A stretch of 64,000 nt of DNA from Nymphaea colorata (Eukaryota; Streptophyta; Magnoliopsida; Nymphaeales; Nymphaeaceae). The DNA lies in assembly GCF_008831285.2 (NCBI RefSeq), contig NC_045147.1:19968581-20032580 (forward strand), given 5' to 3'. The position numbers were made by a program, and so were the translations under genes. Every line of letters begins with the position of its first letter. Position 1 is the first letter of the stretch. Of this stretch, positions 13,441-25,329 are shown one piece after another. The notes beneath the pieces were generated by a model. It searched no databases, had not been told where the DNA came from, and was given only the letters and a program-made list of their open reading frames with translations.

Positions 13441-14308
13441 TTTTTCCTTAGTTCCGCACTTCCCTGGTTTCAATTCAAGCGATTGCAAATCAAAATCTGT
13501 AACACCGGCGGCGTCAGAACAGAGACCGGTTTTTGACTGATGATGGGAGTGAATCAACAGCCCTCGGGAAGATAATTCCTGCATGTTAAGATTCTTAATC
13601 CCCTATTCCTTCTGACAGTACCTTTCTCAGGCACGTAAAAACTTTTCGATTATCGAGAGCGTTTGTTTATTATTTTTGGTTTGCCCGTTTCGCCGAAGCA
13701 ACCAAAACCTGGTTCGCCCAAAGATTTGGGTACAGTGAGCCACCACTGAAGTCCCCGTCCAAAAGCATCGTCGTCCTCGTAGCTTTGACCTACAAAAAAA
13801 TTGGGCATCAAATCTCGAGCCCAAAATATCTGTGCACCCAATGGTGCCCAAGCACATGGATGGCATGATCATCACGACGTGTTGTGTTGTGCAAGAAAAT
13901 GCCTCACTGGTCGGAGTTTCCTCGGCTGATTGGTCCTTGATTCCAAGCATCTGTCCGGTATCAAAATGCAATAGGTTCATCTCAACGTCCTCTCGCTTGT
14001 GTCATTGATGAGACGATGGCCATGAAGGGTCGGTAATTGGTCCAAATCTTTAATGGCGGTCAGGTCATAGTTTTGGAGCATGGTGGTAGTCCACAGACAT
14101 GCTCTTCCAACTCATTCAACGATGCCGGTAAACAATGAACGGTATCTAAGTTGTACCACGCATCTTGTCTTTGCCAAATACAACACACATCTTCATAGGT
14201 TCTTATTTGTGATGGTAAAATCTGGCTGGCTGTAGTGAAGTTTACATTCAAGAGGTTCGATATTTAAATTTTATGGTCGCTGTTATGATGTGTTACTTTT
14301 TTTAGCAT

Positions 14309-14381
14309 GATACCTGAGTTAAAAGATATATTATGTGATACCTGAGTTAAAAGATATATTATGTGATACTTGAGTTAGAGG
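14309..14381. repeat. 28-bp tandem repeat, about 2.6 copies
   Basis: The unit GATACCTGAGTTAAAAGATA plus 8 more bases starts at 14309, again exactly at 14337, and a third, truncated and diverged copy starts at 14365. The first two are identical. Confidence 0.9.
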
Positions 14382-15055
14382 TTAGAGGTATTGTAAGTTT
14401 ACTCATAAACAAGCCAAAGCATAGATGGGATTCGTTGTTTCTTGTTCCCCAAGTTGTGTTCTAACATTGATGAGCACGCATAAGAATTGGTGGGAAAGTT
14501 CATGTGGTGGAGGATTGTAGTAGTGCAATTTGATATCTCCTCACGTTCTAAAGTCCAACCACACCATTAAGTTCGAAGATGAATGGAGCTGTAGTGATGC
14601 TTGTTGCGTCATATATACGTGGGGTCACTCACTCCCCTACTTTCATTAGACTCCATTCCATGCTCATAGCTTGATATTTATAGCAGTCGCGTCACAGAAA
14701 CCTAGACGACGTCACGATTTAACGAACAAAAATACATTTCGTATTATTAGTTTTATTCGCATAATAATACTCTAAAAGTTTAATCCCGTGCCTTACATTT
14801 TATTTTATTGAATTGGCAAAAGCACTAAAATCAACCGCATGTCCCAAATAAGATCAGTTGATATACTGTTTTGTTTACTTCCTCTTTTGATCATGCTACA
14901 AAACCTTTCTGTCCTTTTCAGAATAAAAATCTCAATGCTTATCGTTTCCAGCTAAGAAGAAGCAAACACCCAGCTTACGAGTAGAAGACAAAATATCCGT
15001 ATTCGTCCTTCTTTCCTTTTTAAATTATTTTGTGTGTTTGGAGAGAAAAAGGGAA

Positions 15056-15147
15056 GGGAAAAATAGTCCGGCTGTTCGATCGGGAAAAACTTTGCCTCCC
15101 CACTGAAGATCACAAGCGTCTGGGAAAAATAGTCCGGCTGTTCGATC
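15056..15147. repeat. 26-bp direct repeat, 66 bp apart
   Basis: A perfect 26-base direct repeat (core AATAGTCCGGCTGTTCGATC) at 15056-15081 and 15122-15147. It could be the trace of a small local duplication. No element was identified between them. Confidence 0.85.
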
Positions 15148-15654
15148 CACGTTGGGGGTTGGTGTTAAATTCAGCTTTCATAGATTTCATTTCCAAGAGG
15201 ATCTGAGATCTGTGGGGAATAAAACGCAAACATAAATGAAACTATTTGTTTAAACTCTTGAATGAATAACTTGACTTAGATCTCTTTGAAATCAAACGCC
15301 CAGATGGTTCTCACTAAATCTAATATATAAAGGTACTGTAGCTGCCTGTTTTCAGAGACTATATATATAATAAACAAAAATGAACAAAATATTAAAAGTA
15401 TTTTTAAAATATTTGAAAACGGCACATGGCACCAATATACTTAATCAAATGGGTGATTTGAATTGGCTGTCTCTGACTGAATTTTCTAACAGTATTGCGG
15501 GTCAAGATCGAAGAATCGACATGATGAGATGCTAATTTGAATATGTAATCTATGACGAACTAAGTCCACCAAAAACAAAACACCGCAGCATACTTCCCTT
15601 GACGACGTAAAGTAGTAAAATTTATTAACAACAAAGAGAAAAAAAAAAATTAAG

Positions 15655-15800
15655 GGTGTTTGTTTGATGGTCATGGATTTGAGATAACTAGAAATCTTAA
15701 ATTCATGCATTTAAGGTGAGAATCCCCTTTCTCATCTAATCTCAAATATGAAGTTTTGGTTCTAAACCCAAAATCTCAAACCATCTTTTTTTTCACACAG
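15655..15800. mobile_element. hAT-like non-autonomous element fragment
   Basis: The left end reads GGGTGTTTGTTTGATGG and continues into GGATTTGAGAT. The same end theme occurs in reverse complement at about 18873 and 43137. The interior is rich in ATCTCAAA inverted repeats. Boundaries and the other terminus are uncertain. Confidence 0.35.
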
Positions 15801-15857
15801 TGATAAAATCTGATGATTATTTGTTTACACTGTAAGTTAAATCTGATGTTTATTTGT

Positions 15858-16220
15858 TATCGTCCGTCTTAGAGAGATGGACGGCATTCAAAAGATAGAT
15901 TTGAACCAAATAGAGAGGTGGGTCACGCTTTGCCAACCCCGTTGACGTCAGTGATAAAGAAGCACTTATCATATACCATTTACATCTTAATATTAAAAAA
16001 AAAAAAAGCTTTTCTTCGTTTTTTAATCAAATTCGTCAAATATAAACGTGATCCATATGGTTAACTTGCGTCACCTAATAATTTGGTCATTTTTTGTATT
16101 AAAAAAAAATGTACAGCACTTAAAATGACCACGATTTTTCCATTTTTTTGACCAGCGATTTTGAAATGTAGTAGTGAGAAGAAGGTCGTGTTCATTTTAA
16201 GCTTTTCGGCCATTGGGGTT
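15858..16220. repeat. Dispersed repeat A, copy 1
   Basis: Shares with 17640-18065 a hairpin motif with GATGGACGGCATTC, a following block with GTTGACrTyrGTGA, then TTTTTTAATCnAATTC, AAATATAA, ATATGGTTAACTT, CACCyAATnA and GATTTTGAAATG in the same order. This indicates homologous diverged copies of one 350-400 bp repeat. No coding capacity is seen. Confidence 0.65.
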
Positions 16221-16305
16221 TTACTTTTCATTGACAATGGAAAGACCCACTAGATCCAGAGATGTGAACAAACAGTGAATCTTTCAAGTATGTTTTCCTC
16301 ATACA

Positions 16306-16307
<2 letters not shown>

Positions 16308-16383
<76 letters not shown>

Positions 16384-16395
16384 AGAGAGAGAGAG
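16308..16395. repeat. (TA)n followed by (GA)n microsatellite
   Basis: A pure TA tract of 73 bases at 16308-16380 is followed by GA-rich sequence. It generates spurious YIYIYI open frames on both strands. Confidence 0.95.
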
Positions 16396-16844
16396 AAAGA
16401 GAAAAAAAAAAAAAACCGATAAAATGGAAATATATATCAAAATTTGGGAATAAAAAGTCCCCTAGATACAATAATTAGGGACAAGAGGTCCCCTAGATAC
16501 AGTAACAAACCAGAAAGAGAATTGTCCAGACCAGAAATCACGCGAAAAACTATACATATTTTTCAACTTGGGTGTTCATAGTTTATTAAGATAACATAGA
16601 ATAGGCTTTAATGTGAGCTCCCCTCCCCAGTTAGCCTATCTCCCAAGCAGTATCGATCATAAATTCCACTAAGCTACGTGTTGGCTTGTGTAAGCCACTA
16701 CCATTTCAGCCCTTTAAAAATTTCACTGTACTCAATGGATCCAATTCCTACACCAGATGTGAGTCCGTGACTGCCAAAAGTTGTAGCTCTGCCCCAACCC
16801 CATAAGAGTTGTTAAAGAAAACCACATGCAGCTAAGTTTTTAGC

Positions 16845-17085
16845 TCCAGGTTTCAATTTTAATGTGACACTGTGAGATGCATGAACCAAGTAAGTTGGCT
16901 TACGACATTAAACAACTCACTAAATTAATATTTAATGAAGAATAATGGGAAGCAGTAACTTGGCCTAGAACCGCACTCCACTTCACTAAATTAATGAAGC
17001 GACACGGCAAACTGTGGTTCGCGCTCGGGCACCACCGGAAGAATTGTTTAATTCTGTGAGCTGATCAATGAAGCATTTGTTGGAA
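16845..17085. repeat. Dispersed repeat B, copy 1
   Basis: Matches 19555-19790 in order: AyGTGACnyTGTGrGATGCATGAA, then TAAGT, a paired CACTAAATTAATGAAG, CGGCAAAC, CACC, AAGAATTG and CTGTGAGCTGATCA. The copies are clearly related but have small insertions and substitutions. Confidence 0.65.
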
Positions 17086-17639
17086 AATTCGATATTTATA
17101 TTTCATTAATTATTGTAAAATATTTATGAGTATCTTTAAAGAAAAACTAAAAGTGGAAGAAAAGTATGGCGCAACCGCAAGTGTAGCATATTTGTAACGA
17201 CGTTTGAAGCATGAGAACGTTAATGGATTGTGATCGGATCTGGAATAGGGATGTCAATATATTTGATATGTAATTGAACTATTATGAAAAAAACATTCGA
17301 TTGGATTCAAATGAACATAAATATCTATCTGATCGGGTTCCGATCCGATACATATCATATAGAAATTTTACGTTAACATCCTATCTCCAATGCCCTTACA
17401 TTTTGAGAATCTGTATTATATGTTAAAAAGCGGACATAGTCAAGAATATGAAATGTTTGAAAATGGCAAAGATCCTAACTAAAAAATATTAAAGCAAACA
17501 ACATGTTTAAAAGGGGCATACTACTCGATGGGTCAGCAGAAGTCATGATCATTATTGATAACGGCTTTTCGCTGAATCCATTCAAGGCTTCTAAGAAACG
17601 AATTAACGATTGAGAAAATATCTAAGCCTTGATGATCAG

Positions 17640-18065
17640 GTTACCGTCCATCCAAAGAGATGGACGGCATTCCAGGGATAGATGAGGTGTGCGTCAGGGC
17701 TTGCTAACCTCGTTGACATTGGTGACGGGTTGAGATGTATGATGTGCATTCTTCCTTAATGTTTACTTATGGGAAACCATTCAATTTTGTTCAATTTCAG
17801 AGCTTAGCTTAGGTGGGCATATGGTACATCATTCAATTTCGAAAAAATAATTGACATCTTAATAGTTTAAGTTTTTTTTGTTTTTTAATCTAATTCAACA
17901 AATATAAGATATGGTTAACTTTGACTATCATCCATCACCCAATGAAGATCTTTACATATAATTAAAAATTATGTAGCATTTAAAATAACCATAATTGATT
18001 TTGAAATGGTACAAGATCTTGCAGTGGGAAGAACGGGTTGGGTCGTATTCGTTTGAGGCATTTCT
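17640..18065. repeat. Dispersed repeat A, copy 2
   Basis: Related to 15858-16220. It contains a perfect 9-bp stem, CCGTCCATC at 17644-17652 and GATGGACGG at 17659-17667, with a 6-base loop. The two copies flank repeat B copy 1. Confidence 0.65.
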
Positions 18066-18099
18066 TCTGGCGTTGTCCTTGTGAACTATGGCAGTCAAA

Positions 18100-19550
18100 G
18101 CTTTCCAGCTTGGTGTTTCTTTCCCTGTCATTCAGCAGATCCACTGGATGTGAACCGCCACAACTTGGTTCAGATCTTTCATTTACCGAATCCGACCTGG
18201 ACCGGATCTCTCCAGTGCTCGGATTCGGCCTCGGACTTGAATTTTGAAATCCAAATTTAGATCATAGAATTCGACATTTACTTGTGATCAGATCAGATCC
18301 TTTTGAATCAGACTTGATGCTGCTTTCTTTACCCTGATGTAACTGAGCAGATTCATATCCAGATCTGCAGCCACACCACTCTTGGTACGTTGGCATCCTC
18401 ATCTGATTAAGGGAAAGTTGGGGGGGAAAAAAAATCAATTCAGATTTAAGAAACACATGGTTGCTAAAAATTTTGCATTTTCCGGGACAAAGATTTTCTC
18501 TTTGTGAAACTTTCATTAGGGGGGGCACTTCTTTGGAATCATCTAAAATTTTGACTTCACATGTGTAGGATTTCTAAGCTACGCTCTTGCAGAAAATTGC
18601 GATATGGAAGGCCAGAGCAGGTTATATCTCGTGGTTCTAACATAAGACACTGGGTTAGAACTTAAGAAGTAAAAAGAATCCCCTCAGTTGGAAAGGAAAC
18701 TCATTTCTTTGAAGATTTGAGAACCATAGATTTAAGATCAGAGACTCGAACTTCAGAACAGAGCCGGTGTTGTGTATGGAGACACTCTCCATCGCGAAGG
18801 CTGTGCAACCTTAAATCCAAGGATCCGAGATCTTAGATCATTGGATCTCAAATCCGTGGTGAAACAAACACAACTTGAGCAAAATTTCAACAATTTTTTT
18901 TCTTTTTTGTTTTTTCAGTTATAAGTTTAGGGAGTTTTGATTGACCTCTACCTGTTTACACAAGAGTGGATTATTGATTTATTGGTCTCCTTTATTTTTC
19001 ATGTCTTAAATCTAACATCTCCACCACTTTCGAGGGAGCTGGCGTAGCTAGAAAGACATGCAAAGCCCTTAAGAGCAAAGCTAGTAGCATGAAGAGAATA
19101 AGTTGCATGCACCACTCGATGGACACTACACATATACGCCAAAAACAGGGTAGGGGTGGATATATTTTAGAAATTATTTAAAAAGAGATGCCTTCTTTAT
19201 TTTTTTAACTTTTCTTGGTTGTTTGTTTCAGGAAAGAATTTTTTTATTAATTATGAGTGTATTCTAGGGGCGGAGCAAGGATTTTTTTAGGGGCGGGCTA
19301 AACGGTCCAACGAACTTATTCAGGTTTACTGCCAAACTAAACCCGAATCCAAAAAATACATTGGTCAACTAACAATTTTCAACTTTTTTAATGTTTTTTT
19401 TTTTTCAATTAGCTGGGGTGGAGAGAAAATCTAATAGTCTGGGTACACTTTATTGCTTTCCTTGCAGAGAATAAACACTTCTGAATAATAAGGCACTAGA
19501 CTTTTTTTTTGCCCACCTACACGTTATTGTGGTATCAAAAGGGAAGGTGC
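18100..19550. other. AT-rich spacer between PDC copies
   Basis: No gene is seen. At 18700-18875 a segment ends in CTCAAATCCGTGGTGAAACAAACAC, the reverse complement of which resembles the hAT-like ends at 15655 and 43137. At about 19266-19310 the phrase GGGGCGGAGCAAGG followed by a T run resembles a degenerate transposon terminus common in plants. Confidence 0.4.
18700..18875. mobile_element. hAT-like non-autonomous element fragment
   Basis: Rich in short GATCTnAGATC-type inverted repeats, it ends in AAATCCGTGGTGAAACAAAC. Reverse complemented, this matches the GTGTTTGTT...GGATTTGAGAT end theme of the 15655 segment. The left end was not resolved. Confidence 0.35.
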
Positions 19551-19554
19551 GAGT

Positions 19555-19790
19555 TTGCCCGGCTTCATTAACGTGACCTTGTGGGATGCATGAAATTGCA
19601 ACAGCTAAGTAACTTAGCTTACAACATTAATCGACTCATTAAATTAATGAACAGAAACGGCAACTTAGTCTACACCAGCACTCCACTCACTAAATTAATG
19701 AAGATTAGCAAACTATCTGGCATCCAAACCACCAAAAGAATTGCACGGTAAGAAATCCAAGTCTGTGAGCTGATCATGGAGGTCTCTTGG
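19555..19790. repeat. Dispersed repeat B, copy 2
   Basis: A related copy of 16845-17085 with the same landmarks, including CACTAAATTAATGAAG and CTGTGAGCTGATCA. With the A copies it gives the order A-B-A-B between the PDC genes. Confidence 0.65.
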
Positions 19791-19799
19791 TTTTAATAC

Positions 19800-21411
19800 A
19801 TGTAAGTATGTCAAATTATGCATAATTAGATCATTTAGATTCCAGTTCATGTGACAAAAGAATGCTGGCTGATACGTAGGTTTTAAAGATGAATTATTTT
19901 TGTTAATTCTTTTAAAATGTTGATTCATAATTGAAAAATATCGTGCAGATGCATGCAACAGTAAGTATCGACGTCGATCATCATATCTTGAGGCTACAAA
20001 TATTTATGGCGTTCGTTTTAAGCATTATAACATTATTAATGGAGGTAATGGGATTTGGTGAAACCGCATTGGGCAGCCGGTCGAGGGGAAAGGCTACCGA
20101 GAAGCTTCGAACGTCGAGGGAAAGAGCAGTCTTCCATGAATAGGAAATAAAATCTTCCCCCACTCGAAGAATCGCTAGAAGAGCTTGCTTCATTATTGTT
20201 GAGATGCATGCAAATTTACATATAGGCACGCAACAGTTCATTGGAATTTTATTCTTTGGGCAAAGAAATTCTTCATTTCTATTCCCTTTCAGGCTTTCAC
20301 CCCCCTGTTCAAATCAAACAGCCATCACAGTCTATTAGAATTTTATTTGTGTCCATCACAGTTCATTAGAATTTTATCTCTTTGGGCAAGGGAAGAACCT
20401 TCCCCATGCTCAAAAATCAAAGAGTCACCATCCCAGCCACCAGCCATGAACCAAGATCGAAGGTCAGGCATCGCATGGCTGGTCAGAGGAGAGGCAGCGC
20501 ATGATCAGGCATCGCATAACTGAACAGCCTGCGAACAGATGAACATCCAATTGATGAAAGTCCAATTGACAACTGACAGAACCGATGTTGGTTCAATAAT
20601 CGTCACTTCAATTCTTATTAAACACTTTGAAAGTTAGATCATTAATTCAATTTTGCTACTTTCTTTTAACTACAAACAACGCTCTTACTAATATTGACAG
20701 GCATACAATACTCTGATTGACAAATATACTCTCAAAACAACTCCAGTCCCGAAGTCTTTTTCACCTCTTCAGAATCTCTCCTTCCCTTTGAGGTAAAGGG
20801 AGAGGTTTTTTTAAGGTAAAAGAAGAAGGGATGTAAATGAAAATAGGTTTTTCTTTCAGACATGCGTCGTGTTCGGTTACTATACATTGAGATTGAGTAT
20901 AAATCTGATCAATACTAGTTGATATACTCGATGAGAAGAGCAAAAAAACCCACCAAAAACGAATGCATGGGATCAGCCCACATCCTCTAACTTGAGACCA
21001 TGCCAGCACACATTCGAGCAACGCAAGCCATGCACAGATGAAACACTCGAATAGCACAGGTGATTACTGTTCACAAGATAAGCAGATTCTTAATAACTGA
21101 CGCTCAGATCCAACTTTTATTCACGCACAATATACACAAACAGTAGCTCATCTGAACACAGTGTCAGAACCCCAATGACAAGATGACAGGATAGTAGATG
21201 ACTTAGTTTCAGTCTCTATTCTTTATTCACGCAGAAAACTAGCCACTACCTACTAAAAAAGTAAGAAAGCTATGCATTTCTACTACGAGCATAACTCCTG
21301 AGATGGGAGACACCCAGTCGAGAAGATCAAGCAAAGAAGCGTAAGAGTTCGGTTGAAGGAGAGAAGATCGGCTGGGGTGAAACAGGGAAGCAAAGCTAGC
21401 AGCGCGATCCC
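19800..21411. other. Spacer downstream of PDC copy B
   Basis: No supported gene. Short direct repeats of CATCACAGTyyATTAGAATTTTAT occur at about 20323-20373. The last few hundred bases probably hold the 3' untranslated region of PDC copy B. Confidence 0.45.
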
Positions 21412-24136
21412 CTACTGGGGGTTGGGCGGTCGGCCGTTGGCAGCAGCCACACGAGAGCCCCACTCCAGAAGCTCCTTGCTCGTGTCGTCCTTGTGTACGA
21501 TCACCTCTACGAAACACAAGTGGTCTTTCTTCTCCTCTTTCACTTTTTCCAGCGCCTCCCGCAGTTCCTCCTCGGTGTGAACCTTCAATTCCAAGAACCA
21601 CAATCAGTTTCCAGGTACATTAGAATTATCAGATCTTTCCATGAACGAACAAGCTAAGAATGGCAATCGGTTTGAAGACAGAATTGCAGATACTCGTGAG
21701 AGAAGAAGAAGAAGAAGAGCACCTTCACGGTCCAGCAATTTCCTTCACCATTATGAATAGCATCAACAAATCCAGCGTAATCCCAATTCTTGATGAGGTT
21801 ATAGGGTCCATCGTGGATCTCTACCTCGATTGTGTAGCCCCCATTATTGATGAGGAAGATGATGCTCCTTTGCCCATGTCGCAGCATGGTTGAAACATCT
21901 TGTCCTGTCACCTGCACTTAAAGAAATCGACAACTGGCTGCATTACTACCAACGCTTTCTGGAGTTAGCCCTCGTATGATTACACTCCAAGCTCTTACAC
22001 AATTTCTCACAGAAGATGAATTGAGTTCATCACCTGAAAACTTCCATCACCTATGCATGCAATCACTCGCCTGTGTTTGTCGGCCTGCGCGTATCCAAGT
22101 GTGGCACCCACGGACCAACCAATGGAACCATACTGCATCTGCATTTCGTACCTGCCCTCTTACCATGAAGGTTAGTTATATGGTACGAAGTAACAAAGTG
22201 ATCTACAAACATCAGGAAAAAACTGTACAAAGAAGGTATATAAGAAAGTTTGCTATATATGGATCAATCCCTCACCCGCATCCAGGAGGCAATTTGAGTT
22301 TTTGGCAGTTAAACCAACAATCCCCTGTTTCAGTAATGACTGCAGTTTCGCTAGACAACAGTTCCTGAACCACCATCATCATAGAACATTAAGAATTTCA
22401 TTGCCTTTGCAGAGGAAGCAGAAAGGGACGGGTAGAATCTGAAACGTCTCCCTATATACCTGTATGTGTTTGAAAAGAACATTCACTCTCAATGGTTCAT
22501 TTGGTGCACTCTCTGGTGGCAATCCTTCCGGCACGTGAATCCGGCGATAATTCTCGAAAGCAGTTGTGTTGCAGTTCAATTTCTTAGCCAGGGCCTCGAA
22601 GAAATCTTTCATCAGAACGCACCCGAATGCAGGACCATTGGTCACCACCACTCTTTCTGGTTGCACGACGATGGCCTTCTCCTTCTTCAGCAACAGAGAG
22701 TAGCCGACGGAGCTGTAATCATTGAAGATGGGACCTGCAAAGATGTATGCATCGGCGGATTCGACAATCTCAGAACAGAATGCACTGCTAATGGCGCCCC
22801 AGTAAGTGCCAATGAAGTGAGGGTGGTGCTCGGGGAACAGTCCTTTAGCCGACGGCATCACTGCCACCGGGAAGCCACAAGCATCTGCCAACTCCACAAA
22901 AGCCTTTGTTGCCTTGGCAACTCTCATTCTGGGCCCTGCAACCATCACCGGCTTCACCGCTTTGTTTAGGAACTCTGCTGTTGCTTCCACTGCAAATTCG
23001 AGGCCTTTCTGATTTGTCACTCTGCAAGAGCAGTCCATTAGAACAGGAACCCAGCAATACCAAAAAAGGGCTTGAATATAAAACCAAAAAGGAAAAGTAG
23101 AATCAACTTTGGAGCTAGGAAGTAGGGAACGGGCTCTCGACTAAAGGTAGGATGAGGAATGGAGGGCAGGTTGCAGCTGATGCTGATATAAACTGGCTTG
23201 CTTTCTTTCAGGGAGGTGGCGATTGCAGTATCGATCAATTCATGAGCATCATCCAGATTATTCACCACCGCCTATACAGAAGTTACACGGGCAGAGACCA
23301 AATATTAAATATGCTAAAAAAGTTCAGCTATTCAAAGAACTGAAATAGATTATGAGACGACAATATCACTGAGCTTCAAGGTTTTGGATAACAATTCTTA
23401 CATGCAATTGAATCAGACTTGTTTGTTAAAAAAAGCAAACCTACCACAATTATCTCAACATTTTCAGTTAAAATTTTACAAGACATGCAGGGTAACAAAT
23501 ATTTGGCAATAACAGGGAAGGTTGTAATGGATGTACAAAGAAATTTCAGAACAGGAAGTCTTTTGAAAGATAGACCCATAAATGGACATCTCCCTTTAAG
23601 TCGAAACTCGAAACGACCTGATAGCAGGTGACCGTCTGGAAGCAGCGGAGCTCCTGGCTGAAATCCGGCAGCCCGATGGTGTGGTGAAGAATACGGTTGG
23701 TGCCGTAGTCGTTGGAGTTCGGCCCGCCGACGATGCAGATCACCGGCAGGTTCTCGCTGTACGCCCCGGCAATGGCGTTGAGCACGCTGAGGCCGCCCAC
23801 CGTGAAGGTGACGGCGCAGGCACCCACGCCCCTGGACCTCGCGTAACCGTCCGCTGCGTACCCGGCGTTCAGCTCGTTGCAGCAGCCGATGAGGTTGAGC
23901 CCCGGCTCGGCGACGAGGTGGTCGAGCAGGGTGAGGTTGAAGTCGCCGGGAACCGCGAAGACATCGGAGACGCCGACCTGGACGAGGCGACGGGCGAGGT
24001 GGCGGCCGAGGGTGGAGTCCTTCGAGGCCAAGGAGACGCCCTCCTTCATGGAGACGCCGGCGAACTGGGAACGAAGCGATCCCAGTTCGCTGCTCTCTGA
24101 CCTTACTGCGTCCGCTTCCCCGATCTTAGTCTCCAT
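21412..24136 (-). CDS. Pyruvate decarboxylase, copy B
   Basis: Seven exons on the minus strand: 23618-24136, 23108-23271, 22460-23021, 22276-22364, 22034-22151, 21723-21911 and 21412-21582. Phases match and the product is 603 residues. Exons 2 to 7 have exactly the same lengths as in copy A; exon 1 is one codon longer and its first 40 codons are unalike. Glu88 (CNELNAGY), His151-His152 (LHHTIG), GDGSF to NN and GGYTIE are all present, so it should be a working cytosolic enzyme making acetaldehyde from pyruvate. Exon 6 is identical to copy A at 53 of 63 residues, so the duplication is not recent. The intron 2 donor is GTTGAT and the intron 6 donor is GTGCTC, both weak matches. A CACGTGGC motif lies about 130 bases upstream of the start. 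Confidence 0.97.
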
Positions 24137-24266
24137 TATTTCTTCTTCTTCCCCTTCTTCTCAGCAGCTGCGAGAGAGAGAAAGCAGAGATGAGCATGAA
24201 GAAGCAGAAGGTAAAGCAGGATTTAGACTAGGGGGCGGTTCCAGTGTCTTCCTGAGTTTAGGACGA

Positions 24267-24274
24267 CACGTGGC
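24267..24274 (-). promoter_or_regulatory. G-box/ABRE-like site upstream of PDC copy B
   Basis: The plus strand reads CACGTGGC (GCCACGTG on the coding strand), about 130 bases upstream of the copy B start. This is the core recognised by bZIP/bHLH factors and found in abscisic-acid- and hypoxia-responsive promoters. I did not see it at the same place in copy A. Confidence 0.4.
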
Positions 24275-24557
24275 GATGCTTCAGACCGTCTATGACAGAA
24301 AAAGGTAAACGTGGCCTTGTGGGGACGAGAAACGAAGCACAGTTTGTAGGGGACGATAGGTTGCACGAAACGGAGTTAGCTCCTAGTGGACCCATCAGAA
24401 GTGATCCAAATCCAAGTTAACCCGGATGAGGATTCAGAAGGACTCGGCTATTGGATCGTAAGTTTTAAATCAAAAGCATAGATCTGGACGAGAACCGGTG
24501 TTTGCATATTTTCAAAATCCTGTTTCTCAGGTTCAAACTGATGTAAATCCCATCCAC

Positions 24558-25320
24558 TTAACAGCGCAAAATCAGGAACAAAGAAAAACTTGTAGAAGGT
24601 AAGTGCATGATCTTTGTTTGTTCAACGACATGACTCATGAGTCCAAGCTTTGTAGATATGCATCCAGCTAGCAGAAGCACTAGATGATGGACAGCGCACA
24701 GGCTTTTCCTCGGTAAATATCTGTCTCTAATGAGCCTAGCCCACGGGTTTCCGTCCCTCACCGCCCTCGGTAAATTTGCATGGACAATCTCTTTAATTCT
24801 TCGAATGCCCAAACCCCATTTCATCTTTTGATAGCGTAAAGTCCTTCGAGCATATGAGATGATTGGCTCTCTTCTCCTCCTTATCGTCTCTCCCCCACAA
24901 GAACCCAGCACATATGCTCTTTAACCATCCTGAGGCAAATCATATCATAGTGAGAAGGTGGTTCAACAGACACAGCCGACCTCTATAAGATAGTAGTCTG
25001 TCCTTCCAATTTCCTATCTCATTTTAACAATAAGAGTAGGCAGTGAGCTTTCGAAATGTAGGGGAATCCTGAGATGGTCAATTGTCTGATTCCTTCCAGC
25101 TCTCTCCCTACGCCAACAAACTCGGAACTCCTTCCCTGTCAAGTTAAAGCCAAAAAAGCTGCTCTGCTCTTCTCTCTTCTAATGCTAATGCTCAATCCCA
25201 TAGCACTCCTCAAAATGCCTGAGGCATTGTTCTATTAGAGCTGAAAAGGATTTCTCCTTAGCTTCTAGGAATAACAAGACATCATCTGCATCGATATTTT
25301 TCTAGGTGATAAACAAGCAA
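24558..25320 (-). mobile_element. Degenerate LINE (L1-like) reverse transcriptase fragment
   Basis: Read on the minus strand from about 25310 downward, frames give DADDVLLFLEAKEKSFSAL (the ADD catalytic box of reverse transcriptase, with Tyr changed to Asp), LIEQCLRHFEECYGI, then IPLHFESSLP, IGNWKDRLLSYRGRLCL, FLWGRDDKEEKRANHL and KWGLGIRRIKE. This is the order of the palm, thumb and post-RT region of plant L1-type LINEs. Several frameshifts and stop codons separate the blocks, and the endonuclease and ORF1 parts are absent. It is a dead, 5'-truncated copy between PDC copy B and the MYB gene. Confidence 0.85.
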
Positions 25321-25329
25321 ACTGTTTAC

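Larger units (their letters stand above)
13600..15650. other. Repeat-bearing spacer, no gene
   Basis: No supported gene. It holds a 28-base tandem repeat at 14309-14381 and a spaced direct repeat at 15056-15147. A 117-codon minus-strand frame at 13627-13980 has no recognisable domain. Confidence 0.5.

Noticed and set aside
13627-13980. 117-codon minus-strand frame upstream of PDC copy A
   Set aside because: No recognisable domain; lies in spacer with overlapping frames of similar length.
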